Positions 23,354 to 34,861 of a stretch of 64,000 nt of DNA are shown here, in pieces (positions within the stretch are counted from its first letter, which is position 1; the number at the start of each line of letters is the position of its first letter). The translations under genes were made by a program, and so were the position numbers. Source of the DNA: Sporodiniella umbellata (lineage: Eukaryota > Mucoromycota > Mucoromycetes > Mucorales > Rhizopodaceae). A model generated the notes under the pieces. That model was not told the DNA's origin. It made no database searches and was given only the letters and a program-made list of their open reading frames with translations. Where the stretch lies: contig JAIXMR010000070.1 in assembly GCA_025677835.1 (NCBI GenBank), positions 43,501-107,500 on the forward strand. Direction: 5' to 3'.

Positions 23354-24201
23354 ATGGCTTCTCGTTTCACCCGTTTGACTACTTCTGTCCCCAAGGTAAA
23401 ACTTTTTTTTGACCCGCTTATTGAATTGCGATCACAGTCGCGTTTAACTAACTGAAACTCTTTGTTGCAATTACTCTTAGTTGGCCCGTGGTTACGCTGC
23501 TGCTCCCACTTCTGTCAAGGTAATTAATTCAATTCGAATACATTTCATCTAACTTTTTTAATCAGGCTCCTGTCACTCTTTTCGGTCTTGATGGTCGTTA
23601 TGCTACTGCCATTTACACTGCTGCTGCTCGTCAAAACAGCCTTGACGCCGTCGAAAAAGATCTTAAAGCTTTCTCCCAAGCCATCAAATCCGATGCTGCA
23701 TTTAAGAGCTTTTTGGAAAACCCTACCATTGGTCGCTCTAACAAGTTGAACTCTCTTGCTGAAATCTCCAAGAAGGCCGGTAAGACCAACGCTTTGACTA
23801 CCAACTTGCTCGATGTTTTGGCCGAAAATGGTCGTTTGAACCAACTTGACAAGGTTATCGAAACTTTCGGTGAATTGATGAGTGCTCACCGTAACGAATT
23901 ACCTCTTGTTGTCACTTCTGCTAAGGTATGTACAACACATGCAAACAAAAAAAATAGAAAAGGTTTTTTTTAAAAACCACATTTAAACGTTGTCTTTCAG
24001 CCCTTGGATAAGTCAGCCTTGAATAAGATTGTTGAATCTCTTCAAAAGAGTAAGCTTGCTGATGGCAAGAAGCTTTTGGTCTCCAACAAGGTCAAGCCTG
24101 ATGTTCTTGGTGGTGTTTTGGTTGAACTCGGTGATAGAAGTATTGATTTAACCGTCTCTTCCAAACTTGCCAAGTTGAACAAATTGGTCACTGGTAATTA
24201 A
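23354..24201 (+). CDS. ATP synthase subunit 5 / OSCP, mitochondrial, 4 exons
   Basis: Exons 23354-23395, 23481-23519, 23566-23925 and 24001-24201 join in frame to 213 residues. Exons 1 and 2 are only 14 and 13 codons and encode the mitochondrial presequence (MASRFTRLTTSVPK, LARGYAAAPTSVK). The mature protein starts PVTLFGLDGRYATAIYTAA, then has the helical N-domain that clasps the tops of the F1 alpha subunits, and the conserved C-terminal block VNKVKPDVLGGVLVELGDRSIDLTV-like (SNKVKPDVLGGVLVELGDRS here). OSCP links F1 to the peripheral stalk of ATP synthase in the inner membrane. Length matches the family. Codon use is highly biased, as in eL18. Confidence 0.96.
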
Positions 24202-25060
24202 AAAAGACTAAATGTGAATTTTCATTTTTTGCTAATCTTTCTTTTAGATTCCATCTAAATGAGGAATTAAAAATAAATAAATTTTCCTTTAAAATAACAA
24301 GAATAAACTAACAATAAAAAGTCAACTATCTTTTTGTTAATGTACAAATACACTGTTAAGCTTCAAGTAGCCTTTAAGCTTTATTTAAATTATTTTCTTC
24401 ATACAGCTATACAGTTGTGTCCATATATTGCAACACAATATAAGCCTTGTGAAAAACTTAAACTACACACCGCTTAGTGCTCAATGAAAGCAAGCATAAA
24501 CACCCTGAAGGACGAATACTTTACTAAGGAATGCACTATTATCCACTCATCAATTTTTATTTCAAAAAGAATGTCGACCACTATTGTATATTGAGAAGCA
24601 AACGATCGTTGAAAACTAAATGTTTTGTAAAAGTAAAACTCAGCAATATTCATCAGTGAGACAAAAACAGGATAAAATCAATTCTCAAAGCTGTATAGTC
24701 ATAATGAATAGCTATCATAGTTGTTTTAAAGCAGCTGTATGTTCTATCTTCAGTACTAGATAGTGTATAAATGACTGAAACACCACTTTACATCCAATTT
24801 AGCTCGCGAAATATGCACACACTTGAGCGCAGACAGGAGATTTCGTCTATACTTTTTCTCAATCATTCACTAATTGTATACTGTACAAAGGTGGTAACAC
24901 CAAACTTTTCATGCAAAGACACAAACTGGACTGACTGAACAAGTAAGTAGGGGAAAGGTATAAAGGCCACAAATTCAAAAACCGATGATTTTTTAACAAG
25001 AAAAAAATACAAGTGGGATTTATTCACAAACTCTGTGAACAATACTAAAAAAGACCAAAC
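24202..25060. other. Spacer between OSCP and ADA2
   Basis: About 860 bp. The first 100 bp hold AATAAA-like signals for OSCP (for example AAAAATAAATAAA near 24268). The remainder is AT-rich and shows no gene; it must contain the ADA2 promoter. Confidence 0.5.
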
Positions 25061-26611
25061 ATGACTATCACACATAGGCAACGGCCTTCGGGAAGCAGCT
25101 TAAGCGCAACAACCTCAGCTGCTGATGGCGGAAGCAGTATTGATGACAAAGAGCCGCCCAAGTATCATTGCGATGCATGTTCTAATGATGTGACAAACAC
25201 TGTACGAATACGTTGCGCTGACAAGGATTGTCCTGACTTTGATCTGTGCATCACTTGCTTTTGCAGTGGAGCAGAGCCTGTTAAACATAAAACGTATCAT
25301 GATTACCGAATAGTGAAGCCTCATAATTTTCCGATCTTTAGTGAGGACTGGGATGCAGATGAGGAGCTACTACTTATTGAAGCTGCAGAAAAAATGGGGA
25401 TGGGAAACTGGCAAGCAATTGCCGATTACGTTGGAACGAAGAGTAAGGAGGATTGCGAAGAGCACTACTTGGAGGTGTATGTCTCCAGTGCGGACTGGCC
25501 TTTGCCTCGTATGGATCTTGACTTTCAAATAAGCGAAGTAGAGTTTCGCGAGAGAAAAAGAAACAGACTGCAACAATCCCGTACGCTTGCTTCTCGTAAA
25601 CCTCCTTTAAACAATACAAAACCAATAACAAGCGGGCCTACATATCACGAAATTCAAGGTTATATGCCTCGACGTTTCGACTTTGAAACAGAGCACGAAA
25701 ACGAAGCCGAACAGTCAGTAAAGGACATGGTTTTTAATGAGGACGACACTCAAGAGGAGATTGATCTGAAGATCATGGTACTTGACATTTACAATTCTCG
25801 ACTGGATCGAAGAATAGAGCGGAAAAAGCTTATATTCGAAAGGCGATGGTTAGACTTCAAACGTATGCAAGCTGTAGAGCGAAAACGACACAAAGACGAA
25901 CGTGATATTTACAACAAGACACGTGTGTTTTGTAGACTACAAACAGAAGAAGACTATGAGGCTTTTACAAAAGGACTAATAAAAGAGCAACAGCTGAGAG
26001 ATCGGATAGCCACATTACAAGAATGGAGGCAGGCAGGTCTTACCACCATACGTCAAGGGGAGCAATATGAACGAGAAAAACATGATAGACTTAACCAACT
26101 GAAGACAATTATGTCTTTATCAAATGATAGAATCGGAGGAATGAATGCAAACCAAAGAAACTCTTATCGTTCACAGATAGCTGCTCTTTCTGCATCAAAT
26201 GGAGCCAATTATTATCGAGACAGACCACCTACCTCGACACCTTCAATTTCTACTGTTGCAGCTACCTCTGCACCTACCGGTGGAAGAAAACCTGCTAACC
26301 CTCTCAATATACAAGAGGCAGACGGAGTGCATCTACTCACCGAAGAAGAACAGATACTGTGCTCAACTTTGAGAATTATGCCAAGACCCTACTTGGTTAT
26401 AAAAGATACCATATTAAAAGAATATGCGAAACAAGGATTTTTGAAGCGAAGACAGACACGAGCACTAATCAAGATTGACGTAAACAAAACAAGTAGGATT
26501 TACGACTTTTTCGTAGAAAGTGGATGGATAAAAGCATTTAAAGACTCGGCACCGCCATCTACAGTACCCACATCTACTAGCAATTCAACTGTTGCTACTG
26601 AGACAAAATAA
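25061..26611 (+). CDS. ADA2: Transcriptional adaptor Ada2 (SAGA complex), single exon
   Basis: A single 516-residue frame, unusual among its intron-rich neighbours. Domains in order: a ZZ zinc finger at about 34-80 (YHCDACSNDV, CADKDCPDFDLCITCF), a SANT domain at about 93-140 (DWDADEELLLIEAAEKMGMG, NWQAIADYVGTKSKEDCEEH), the Ada2 middle domain with two helical segments (EEIDLKIMVLDIYNSRLDRR), and a C-terminal SWIRM domain (LTEEEQILCSTLRIMPRPYL to the end). Ada2 binds Gcn5 and Ada3 and stimulates histone H3 acetylation at promoters. The ATG was chosen because it is the only in-frame one before the ZZ finger. Length fits fungal Ada2 (430-550 residues). Confidence 0.96.
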   Translation: MTITHRQRPSGSSLSATTSAADGGSSIDDKEPPKYHCDACSNDVTNTVRIRCADKDCPDFDLCITCFCSGAEPVKHKTYHDYRIVKPHNFPIFSEDWDADEELLLIEAAEKMGMGNWQAIADYVGTKSKEDCEEHYLEVYVSSADWPLPRMDLDFQISEVEFRERKRNRLQQSRTLASRKPPLNNTKPITSGPTYHEIQGYMPRRFDFETEHENEAEQSVKDMVFNEDDTQEEIDLKIMVLDIYNSRLDRRIERKKLIFERRWLDFKRMQAVERKRHKDERDIYNKTRVFCRLQTEEDYEAFTKGLIKEQQLRDRIATLQEWRQAGLTTIRQGEQYEREKHDRLNQLKTIMSLSNDRIGGMNANQRNSYRSQIAALSASNGANYYRDRPPTSTPSISTVAATSAPTGGRKPANPLNIQEADGVHLLTEEEQILCSTLRIMPRPYLVIKDTILKEYAKQGFLKRRQTRALIKIDVNKTSRIYDFFVESGWIKAFKDSAPPSTVPTSTSNSTVATETK

Positions 26612-26940
26612 AACGATACACCTTCTTTTCGAAAGAAAACAAACAAGCATAATATTTTCAAAGGAATTTAAAAAGCTACAATTCTTGGAGCTGACATGAT
26701 CTATAAACAAAATCAATAAACTGTACATTTAAACCACTTTTTGCTATTGTTTTTTCTCAGAGAAAACCTGATGCAGTCTACAAACACACCCTTTATGTAT
26801 ATGCTTTTTATTTATTTATTTATTCAAGTCTAACGGCTGGTATATGTACATAATTACGATCGATCCCTAAATTTTCTAACAGACCTCTGGATCACACTCT
26901 TATCTTTTTGCTGTTTTCAGAAGAATCCCTGGAGGCGAGT
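26612..26940. other. Convergent 3' flank of ADA2 and DUS1
   Basis: A 329-bp spacer with AATAAA-like elements for both transcripts and a tandem ATTT repeat near 26808-26826. No gene. Confidence 0.6.
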
Positions 26941-28158
26941 TCAGATAAGGATCTTTTTTTTATCAATGTCTACTGCTTCTTTTGGAGGAGGAGTTGGTCT
27001 AATATAAGGCTGGCATCTCCAATATGAAAACCTTCGAATACCACTTTCATTAGCTTGGCCTTGCTCTTCTGGAGCTTCCCCTTTCTCTTGTATTTCTTTT
27101 AAAATTCTATTTTTTAATTCCTTTACAATAGTGTGAAATTCGTCCACTTCTCTTGCTTGTCCAAGACGTGCTCTTAAATCTGTATGAACAGGTAAACTTG
27201 GATGTAATAGCTTAAACATATGGCCCTTTATCATTCCTGGGTTTGTTTTAATGTTTTTACAGATTTCAAGATATTCTTCAGCAACTTGGTATGTGTAAGG
27301 AGGGAGATTTCCGTCAGCCGAAAATATAGCAGGGTTATAAAGGCATCCCTCGGCTGTCATGACAGCGTCAACACCAGTATAATCTATACATTTTTGAATG
27401 TCCTCGTAGTAAAGAATATTACCGTTGGCAACAACAGGTATTCTAAGTGCTTCTTTAACAGCTTTGATTTTGTCCCAGTCAGCAATTCCTGTATGATGGC
27501 CTCTTTGCTCTCTGAGTCTTCCATGAACTGTAAGCATTTGAGCTCCAGCCGCCTCGATCATTTTTGCATAAGCAATTGTTTTTTCAACAGTGGGAAAACA
27601 ACGAATTTTGACAGTGACAGGTACAGCGAGCTCTTTATGCAGTGTGGATACCATTGTTTCTATTAGCTTCCATTCATCTTGTAAAAATGAGCCGTATTTT
27701 CCTTTTTTTGCAATATTTTGCGGACATCCCAAGTTGAGATCCACTGCATCGCAATCGTTCTCAACAATCTTTGAGGCCTTTAGTAAGATTTGTGGGTCAT
27801 TAGCACAAAACTAAACAGATGAAATCTAACATCAGAAACATCCTCTTTTGCTTTTTATCTAATTTACTTGAACAATGAGAGGTCTGTCTTCTTTGTTTGT
27901 AGTAAACTGGTCATCTCGATATTTTTGTCCTTCGCTAAACAATCTAGCATGAAGCATAGGTGTAACACATACATCAGCACCGTATCTTCTGCACAGAACT
28001 CTGTATGCGAGTTCTGATTGATCTACCATTGGTGCCAATATAGTCCTTGGCGACTTTAAAGTTTTGTTGAAGAACTCATAGCCAGCTAATTTGACAGGTG
28101 TCATGTTGGATCGAGTCAAGAACTTGCAAAAAGTTTTTACAGCCTCTACTATAATCAT
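26941..28158 (-). CDS. tRNA-dihydrouridine(16/17) synthase, Dus1 type, 2 exons
   Basis: Exons 28158-27868 and 27810-26941 join in frame to 386 residues. The TIM-barrel flavoprotein signature is complete: [22 protein letters not shown] at the FMN-binding start, [22 protein letters not shown] with the catalytic cysteine and the AKKGxYGxFLQ form typical of Dus1, then [35 protein letters not shown] and [17 protein letters not shown]. The enzyme reduces uridines in the D-loop of cytoplasmic tRNAs, using FMN and NADPH. The C-terminal tail is basic and lacks the extra zinc-finger modules of Dus3. It is head-to-head with FRG1 with only 74 bp between start codons. Confidence 0.94.
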
Positions 28159-28232
28159 TATTCATTCTCAGTTGCTGACTGTTTACATAGCAAACTTCGT
28201 CCGCTTTTTTTCTTCACTATTGAAAACACAAT
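28159..28232. promoter_or_regulatory. Short bidirectional promoter of DUS1 and FRG1
   Basis: Only 74 bp separate the two divergent start codons, so the pair must share a bidirectional promoter or have promoters reaching into each other's first exons. No TATA box is obvious. Confidence 0.6.
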
Positions 28233-29184
28233 ATGTCAGGAAAATCAAGTAAGCTAATGTTCAAAGGGGACAAAGAGAGCAGGTAAACTATATTTTTCAT
28301 GGAAAAAAAACTAGAGTTTGATTGACCAAACGACATAAAAAGCAAAAAAAAAAGAAGACACCGTACTGAAGAAGAAAAAGCTGAAAAAAGAGCAGCTGAA
28401 GGAAATGACCAAAGTATGTGTTGGAGGCAAATGTAGAGTCTTGTGGAATTCATCAATTTATAAATTCTATAGCTTGGGTTCAGGCAGACAAAATTGAAGA
28501 TCTGGTTGGTCCTCTGTTCATCACACAACCAACCGAACCGCCTGTATGCTTCACGACAGATGAGTTTGATAGATTCATAGCCTATCCTTTATCCAATCTT
28601 CAAAATCAGGCACCGGAACCTACAATTGTTCAACAAGTGTTTGTTGGGCAGCGAGTTGTTGGATCCACAAATGGATTTGCTTTTAAATCGTCGAACGGAA
28701 AATACTTTAGTAGCGACAAATTTGGTGTAGTTGAATGCAACAGTGAAGCTATTGGCAAACAAGAAGAATGGAGACCAGTAATAACCGACTCTGGATTCGC
28801 TTTTGAAAGCGTCCATAATAAGTTTTTAATGATTGATGAAGTGGCAGGTGGCGGACTAACGATCCGTGCTGATGCGGACGATCCAGGATTTTGTGAGACT
28901 TTCAGAGTCTATTGTCAAGCAAGATTTAAATTCAAACCAAAATCTAAATCCAAGGATAAAAACAGCGATGAGTCAGACCCGGGGTTTGTGTAAGTGGTTT
29001 GATACTCCTTTTGATACGTTATTGACTTTGAGATAGTAAGAAATACCAGTCTTGGCAAGGTGGCAAAATACACCATGGTGGTTTGAGTAAGCGCGAAGCA
29101 AAAGCTGCAAAGATAGAAGGCCGACTGGCTGAAGCTTTGTTAGATCAAAGATCCAAAGGCAAAGCAGACCGCTATTGTAAATAA
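28233..29184 (+). CDS. FRG1-like nuclear actin/RNA-binding protein, 4 exons
   Basis: Exons 28233-28282, 28343-28413, 28473-28989 and 29037-29184 join in frame to 261 residues. The start MSGKSSKLMFKGDK and the Lys/Arg/Glu-rich nuclear localisation stretch match the FRG1 N-terminus. Next is a fascin-like beta-trefoil core (TNGFAFKSSNGKYFSSDKFG, then VVECNSEAIGKQEEWRPV), then a basic tail and the diagnostic end KKYQSWQGGKIHHGGLSKRE and LLDQRSKGKADRYCK. FRG1 associates with nucleoli, Cajal bodies and late spliceosomes and bundles F-actin in vitro. A 59-bp intron before exon 3 was placed by frame and by homology of WVQADKIEDLVGPLFI; the alternative 23-bp intron would be too short. Confidence 0.92.
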
Positions 29185-30379
29185 TAAAACAAATGACAAT
29201 AGAATAGCACATTATGTGCACTTCCTTTTTTGTCATTATGCAAGAAATATAGAATCATGATCATACAAATTACCATCTTACTGCCAAATACACATGCACT
29301 GGAATGCATTCAATTGATCAATACAAATAGTATACAAATAAGACCATTTTAAAAAAGGAAAAAAGGGTTTTGCTTTTCATAATAACCGTGCCCCTTTTAA
29401 TGTAAACAATAGCTAGCTCTTACTACGCGTCATAGGGTGGATAAATACTAGTACCAAAAGCTCAAAAACTGTATAATGTCCCTACTTCCCTTTTCATCCC
29501 TCCTTAGACGTGGCGGGTGTCTGTTCAGTATAATTCCAAAGTCAAAGTTGCCAAAATAAGCTTAGTACGATTTTGAGGGTACCATATACATCTATTATCT
29601 TATTAAAGCAGGCTTTACATAGTTGGTCTACATATTAATTAAAAGACAGAAAGGAACAACTATAGAAACATGGGATTTTACAATATAAAATGTAAGAATA
29701 TTCTTCAAAAATTGCAGAATAAACATATGCAGGCCGTGTCAATTTGGTATACTGAGCTTCTCCGCATTCCACGATAAAGCAAGCTCTGTTAGTCTTTGCA
29801 GATCTCTAATGTTTGAAAATGTACGCCTCTGAATCTCTCTCTCTCTATATATATATGTGTGTGTGTGTATTTCGTTCAACAAGTTGTTTTGCCAGCACAT
29901 TATATAAACAAATATAAATAAAAAGGGAAACAAAAATTAACTTATTCAACCATACATATGCATAGTAACACGATGTATACACGGCTCAAACACTCAAGCC
30001 TACATTTCTTGGAAAGAAAGATCGCTCCCCCTTTTTCGATATTTATTCCCCTTGATTTTTTTTAAAGTTTTTACAATAATGGTACATATTAAAGTCTAAT
30101 AGTAGATGATACAAATGGATGCGTTTTAAAGAAAAAGCAACAACAATGACAGACTGTCATTTTATAAGCAAAGGCTGAACAGCTGTACTTCTTGCTTCAC
30201 ACCTTATGAAAAAAACCATTACCCCTTTCCCCTTTGTTTTTCTATTTTTGTTTCTCCTATTCTTAAGCTTCTCCCAAAAGGAAAAGAAGGCAATGAGCTG
30301 CAGAGTAGCTGTACCTCTATTTTTTTTTTTTTTTTTTACTCTTTTAATCTTTTAAAAATAAACAAACAAGCCATAGGAA
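29185..30379. other. 1.2-kb spacer between FRG1 and SBF-like transporter gene
   Basis: AT-rich, with a compound microsatellite at 29834-29870 and a T19-20 tract near 30320-30339 about 40 bp before the transporter ATG. No coding frame with recognisable content. Confidence 0.5.
29834..29870. repeat. Compound microsatellite (TC)n(TA)n(TG)n
   Basis: Consecutive TC, TA and TG dinucleotide runs without interruption. Confidence 0.9.
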
Positions 30380-31967
30380 ATGACTATAAAAGCTTGGACT
30401 AATCCTCCGCCTTCACAATCTCTTTTTTTTGGACTATTCAGGTTGGTGATGAACGAATCTCGACTTAAAAAAAAAGCTTCCGTTGGAAGCGATTTGACGA
30501 TAAAAATCCAGCCTGTCAATCCAAACAACTCGCCAATAACTTGTGTAGATAAAGACAAATCAGAGCCTGTTTCAACAGATCGACATGCGGTTAAAGATAG
30601 ACTGAAACCAATTCAAAACTTCATAAAAGCGGCCTTTTTAAAGTATTGGTTTCTTCTTGGTCTTCTGATAGCTATAGTTTTAGCTGTAGAGTTTCCCAAT
30701 GTAGCTAGAAAAGGCGGATATATCAGAGCTGAATGGTCTATTAAGTGGGGTACTTGTTGTTTTTAAAAAAAAGAAAAAGAAAAAAACACTAAGCCTTCTT
30801 TGCTTAATACCAAAAGGTGCTGTTGTTATTATTTTTTTAATCTCTGGTCTATCGCTCCGTACTCGAATTTTGGCAGAGACGATATTACGCTTTAGACTTC
30901 ATTTGTTAATACAAATAATCAATCTATTCTTGATTCCTGTATTTGTCTTTGGATTGGTTATACTGTTTTTTAAACTTCGTATGGACATTAGTTCATTGCT
31001 ACTAGTAGGTGTAGTGATTGCAGCCTGTACACCTACTACAGTGTCATCTAACGTGGTTATGACCAAAAATGCTAAAGGAAATGAGGCTTCTGGTAAGCTA
31101 CATATTGTGTATGTGTATGTTTTCTAACCGCTGTCTTATAGCTTTAATGAACGCAGCTCTTGGAAATGTTTTAGGTATATTTGTATCGCCTGCTCTTGTT
31201 TCTTTTTTTCAAAAATCTCTGATTGATGCTACTCCTGAAAAGGAAAGCACAACAGAAGCAGCAGGAGCCGTGGATTTTGGCTCTGTCCTAAAACAACTAG
31301 GATTGACGGTCTTGGCACCATTGGTAGTAGGTCAGGTTATTCAATGGTTTTTTACAGAGCCAGTGGCCAAATTCAAAGTCAAATATCGCCTATCAGATGT
31401 TAGCAGCTTTATGCTATTGACTATGGTTTGGTCTGTGTTTTCTGATGCAGTGTATGCCAAGTCTTTTGACGCTGTGAAACCAAAAGATATTGTAGCTGTG
31501 GCTATCATAAACGCTGGGTTTTACATTCTATTTTCTCTTGTCTGTTTGTTTTTTGGGCGACTTCCTCTACCAAAATGGATACCTACGCCTCATTGGGTTG
31601 AAGCTTTGAGATACTCAAAAGAAGATACTGTGGCTATAATGGTAAGTTAACTATCTGTGGATTTGTACTTATACTATGAAACAAATAGTATTGTGGGGCG
31701 ACCAAAACAGTAGCTATGGGCGTGCCGCTAATCAATGTTCTGTACTCCAAAGGCGACCCAGGTACAGTAGGTGTATTATCTACTCCTTTGCTCCTTTACC
31801 ACGTTGAACAGCTGATTCTCGGAAATATCGAAGTGGAAATATTAAAGAAGTGGGTTAACCGCGGTGAAAGCCCATCAAAAAAACCTGTCACTGCGCTTGA
31901 TGAGGAAAACAAGATTTGCGGCGATCAGCAACACAACCCCGAAGCGGACGTTTGTTTAGAGAAGTAA
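30380..31967 (+). CDS. SBF-like (bile acid:sodium symporter family) membrane transporter, 4 exons
   Basis: Exons 30380-30749, 30817-31092, 31142-31641 and 31689-31967 join in frame to 474 residues. After a polar N-terminus of about 90 residues there are roughly ten hydrophobic segments beginning KYWFLLGLLIAIVLAVEFP. Family motifs are GLSLRTRIL at the end of the first repeat, VVIAACTPTTVSSNVVMTKNAKGNEASALMNAALGN (the discontinuous-helix crossover region) and, in the second half, GATKTVAMGVPLINVLY. This is the PF13593 group that includes yeast and Candida Rch1, a plasma-membrane regulator of calcium influx; an Rch1-like role is likely but unproven. The C-terminal 50 residues are hydrophilic and probably cytosolic. 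Confidence 0.9.
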
Positions 31968-34861
31968 TACAAAAAAAAAACGCGCGTCATCTGTATAAAA
32001 TACCTATCCTACTATTTTTTACTTTATTTCATGTCAAAATATTTACTTTTAACAATAATAAACATTTTATACATACTTGTATGTATATCGTTTTTTTTTT
32101 CTTTACACCTTCTGATAGACCCAATGTGTATATTTAACAGAAGAATATTTGTTTTTCGGCTTATGTACTAAAATGGTTATACAGTGGCTTTTGTGTGTGT
32201 GGCTGGATGCCAACTCTGAAATGTACAAAAAGTTTGTGTTTGTAACATAGTCTTTGGGAGAAGCCAGCTTATAAGAACGCGAACCAAAAAGGTTTTTAAA
32301 TACCTAAAGCGCGCCAGTTTGTGTACTAAAATACTGTTTTATCGAGAACTACAGTTTATCATTTACGTAGAAAGTTGGATCTTAATGTTAACTAATTCGT
32401 TTTCTGTGTATTATCTTAGTTAAAGCATGCACAGTTTCATTTTTTTTTTCACTAGGCCTAGACTTTGCTATTACTCAGACGGATAAGCAACGATGCTGTA
32501 ACATTGTAAAAAAAAAAAAAAAAAAAAACAAAGATATCTTCTGGCCATTTCTGAGCATTTACTGTTGTATTTTCAGGTGCCAAATATAGTCATCTCTCAC
32601 AGCAAGTAAAGGTATAATTGGGGTCTTACTCAAATAACTATACTTTGTTACAAAGGTTTACAGTAAAGACGAGGCCGAGACTAAAACCAGATTGTTTTCT
32701 ATTTTTTAACAAAACAGAAAAGTGAAGGTTCGACAGTGTAGTGTGTTGCTAAACTTACTAGACCCACTCAGCATTGCAAAATATTACAAAAGCTGTTTGC
32801 CCTGTTTTTTTTTTGTTGTTGCTACTGCTGAAAAATATATAGTTTTAGCTTATGTCGTCCAGTATATACCCAGTTTATGGTACGAAAATTGACCTACTCC
32901 AATGAAAAGCCTCTTGATACATCCTAAATGTGAAAAGCAAAAAAAAAAATGATATAGGCTATTTTTTGGAATAGACTGGTGTTTCAGAACGATGCTGAAG
33001 TAAAATTTCTCTGTGGTGTTCCGGAATAAATAGAGCTCATTCTCTCACGATATAAATATACCTTATAAGATAAGCCTTCAGAAGATCAAACAAAGATTAA
33101 AGGATTTAAACTCGGGGTTTGTCTATTCAAAAGCCACGGCCACGGATTAAATCCTATCCAGAACTGTACTATATGTATATACAAAAAGGTACAATGCGCT
33201 TTTATGTATGACGAGTACCACGAGCTCCGTTAAAAGATAAATCATAGATGTTGACTTTTTTGAAGCTTTTTGAATTGATACAGGATAGAAATAAAAAAAA
33301 GCACGAGGTTAAAATTAGGCTTTAACTATCTCTTTTGTTGCAATAAAAAAAAAAGAAATACATGTGCCTAGCAGACCATACCCTTACCCCATTTGAGAAC
33401 ATATGCAAGAGAACCCGCCCCCTTTTTTTTTTGTCTGTGCTCATTTTCTCTTTTATTTTTACTTTACGACAGAATTCAGTCTGACAAACAAATACACTCA
33501 ATTATGATAATAACAAAAAACCTTCTATCGCTTTTTTTTGGTTGCGATACGTCATTTCAGCAGATTGTACTTTTTTAGGGATTTATTTCTCTTTTGAATT
33601 GTCAAACAGATCTTGAAACTGAATACTCAATATTTTTAAGTTTCGGACAGGTATAAAATAGCATGTTTAATTCATTTAAAGTAAATTGGAAGCTTTGAAA
33701 GGTGGTGTGATTTAGAAAAATAAAGTATGAACCTTTCATTTCTTTTTGATTACTATGTATACTCAAGCCAATTGCAAGGTTTTCGCTTTTCCTTTTTTTT
33801 TTCTTTGATGCCAGTTCTGTGGTAGGGTCTCCATTCAGTGTGTCGTACAGGGTAGTAAAGCTTGAAATCACTTACAGTGCTTTAAATATATAACCATTTT
33901 CCCACCTCTAAGACATGAGTGGCATTATTTGATAGCAGAGAAAAAACTTTATCTTTCAAACACTTCAATGCAAGACAATTAGAAAAATAGATACGAAACA
34001 AGAGTCAATTGAAAAAGCTAGGCCTTTATGATAAGAGCGGCGCTGGGATACGATCTAATGTCTTTTATCGCTAAAACAACTAGAGTGAATACAATACATA
34101 TATCTACGCTCCAATATTCAGTTATACAAAAAAAGCTGTAGACATGTCACACCATCTATCGTGGAGTGTGCTGCACTAAATGTATGGGACAGAGATGATC
34201 TCACTTTGTCTGGACCACGGCTTCTACTTTCCTATACTAAAATGCCTATCTTACATGTCAACTTTTTTTTTCATTGCAAAACAATGTTTTTCATTTAAAC
34301 CTGGAGCCCCCTTTTAATGTGAATGGCCCACTATTATCGATTGTGAGTCAAAGCATGCAAATAAAGATAAAAAAAAAAACAAAAAACAAAATTTCGCTTG
34401 CATCCAAAGCTGAATTGGGTTTTATGAACAAAGAAGTTTCCAGTTAAAAAAAGAGCTCAATCATTATCTTTGTGTAGTGAGCAAGGCATTTGTTTTGGGC
34501 TGTGATACAGTTTGCCTTTGGAGGTATCATGGGTAGCGCAAGACAGGGCCACGGGCCCCAAGCACGAAAAACAAAAATACAAGAGCCGATCCGCTTTGTA
34601 TATTAACGGTTACATTTGGTTTTTTTTTTTCTTGTATCCTTTATAAAGACTACATGTTTTTTTGATAGATTCGAAAAAAGAGAAAAGATTGAAAAATAAA
34701 ATAAGAGTAACAATAAATAGCCTTTCTTTGAATATACTGCACACATTTCTTCTCTCCCACTGTACTTCACTTTTATACTTTGTATATACACATTTTATCA
34801 TCAACCCTTCCAAAAATTTTCTTGAAAAAAAGCTTTTAACTCTGTAAAAGATTAACAACAC
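31968..34861. other. 2.9-kb gene-free region
   Basis: After AATAAA-like signals for the transporter (near 32055), no frame has recognisable content. It contains an A20 tract at about 32507-32528, many short T runs and AT-rich low-complexity DNA. The start of the downstream orphan gene sets its right border. Function unknown. Confidence 0.5.

Noticed and set aside
28414..28436. Alternative 23-bp intron in FRG1
   Set aside because: Too short for spliceosomal removal; the 59-bp alternative ending at 28472 keeps frame and restores the conserved WVQADKIEDL.
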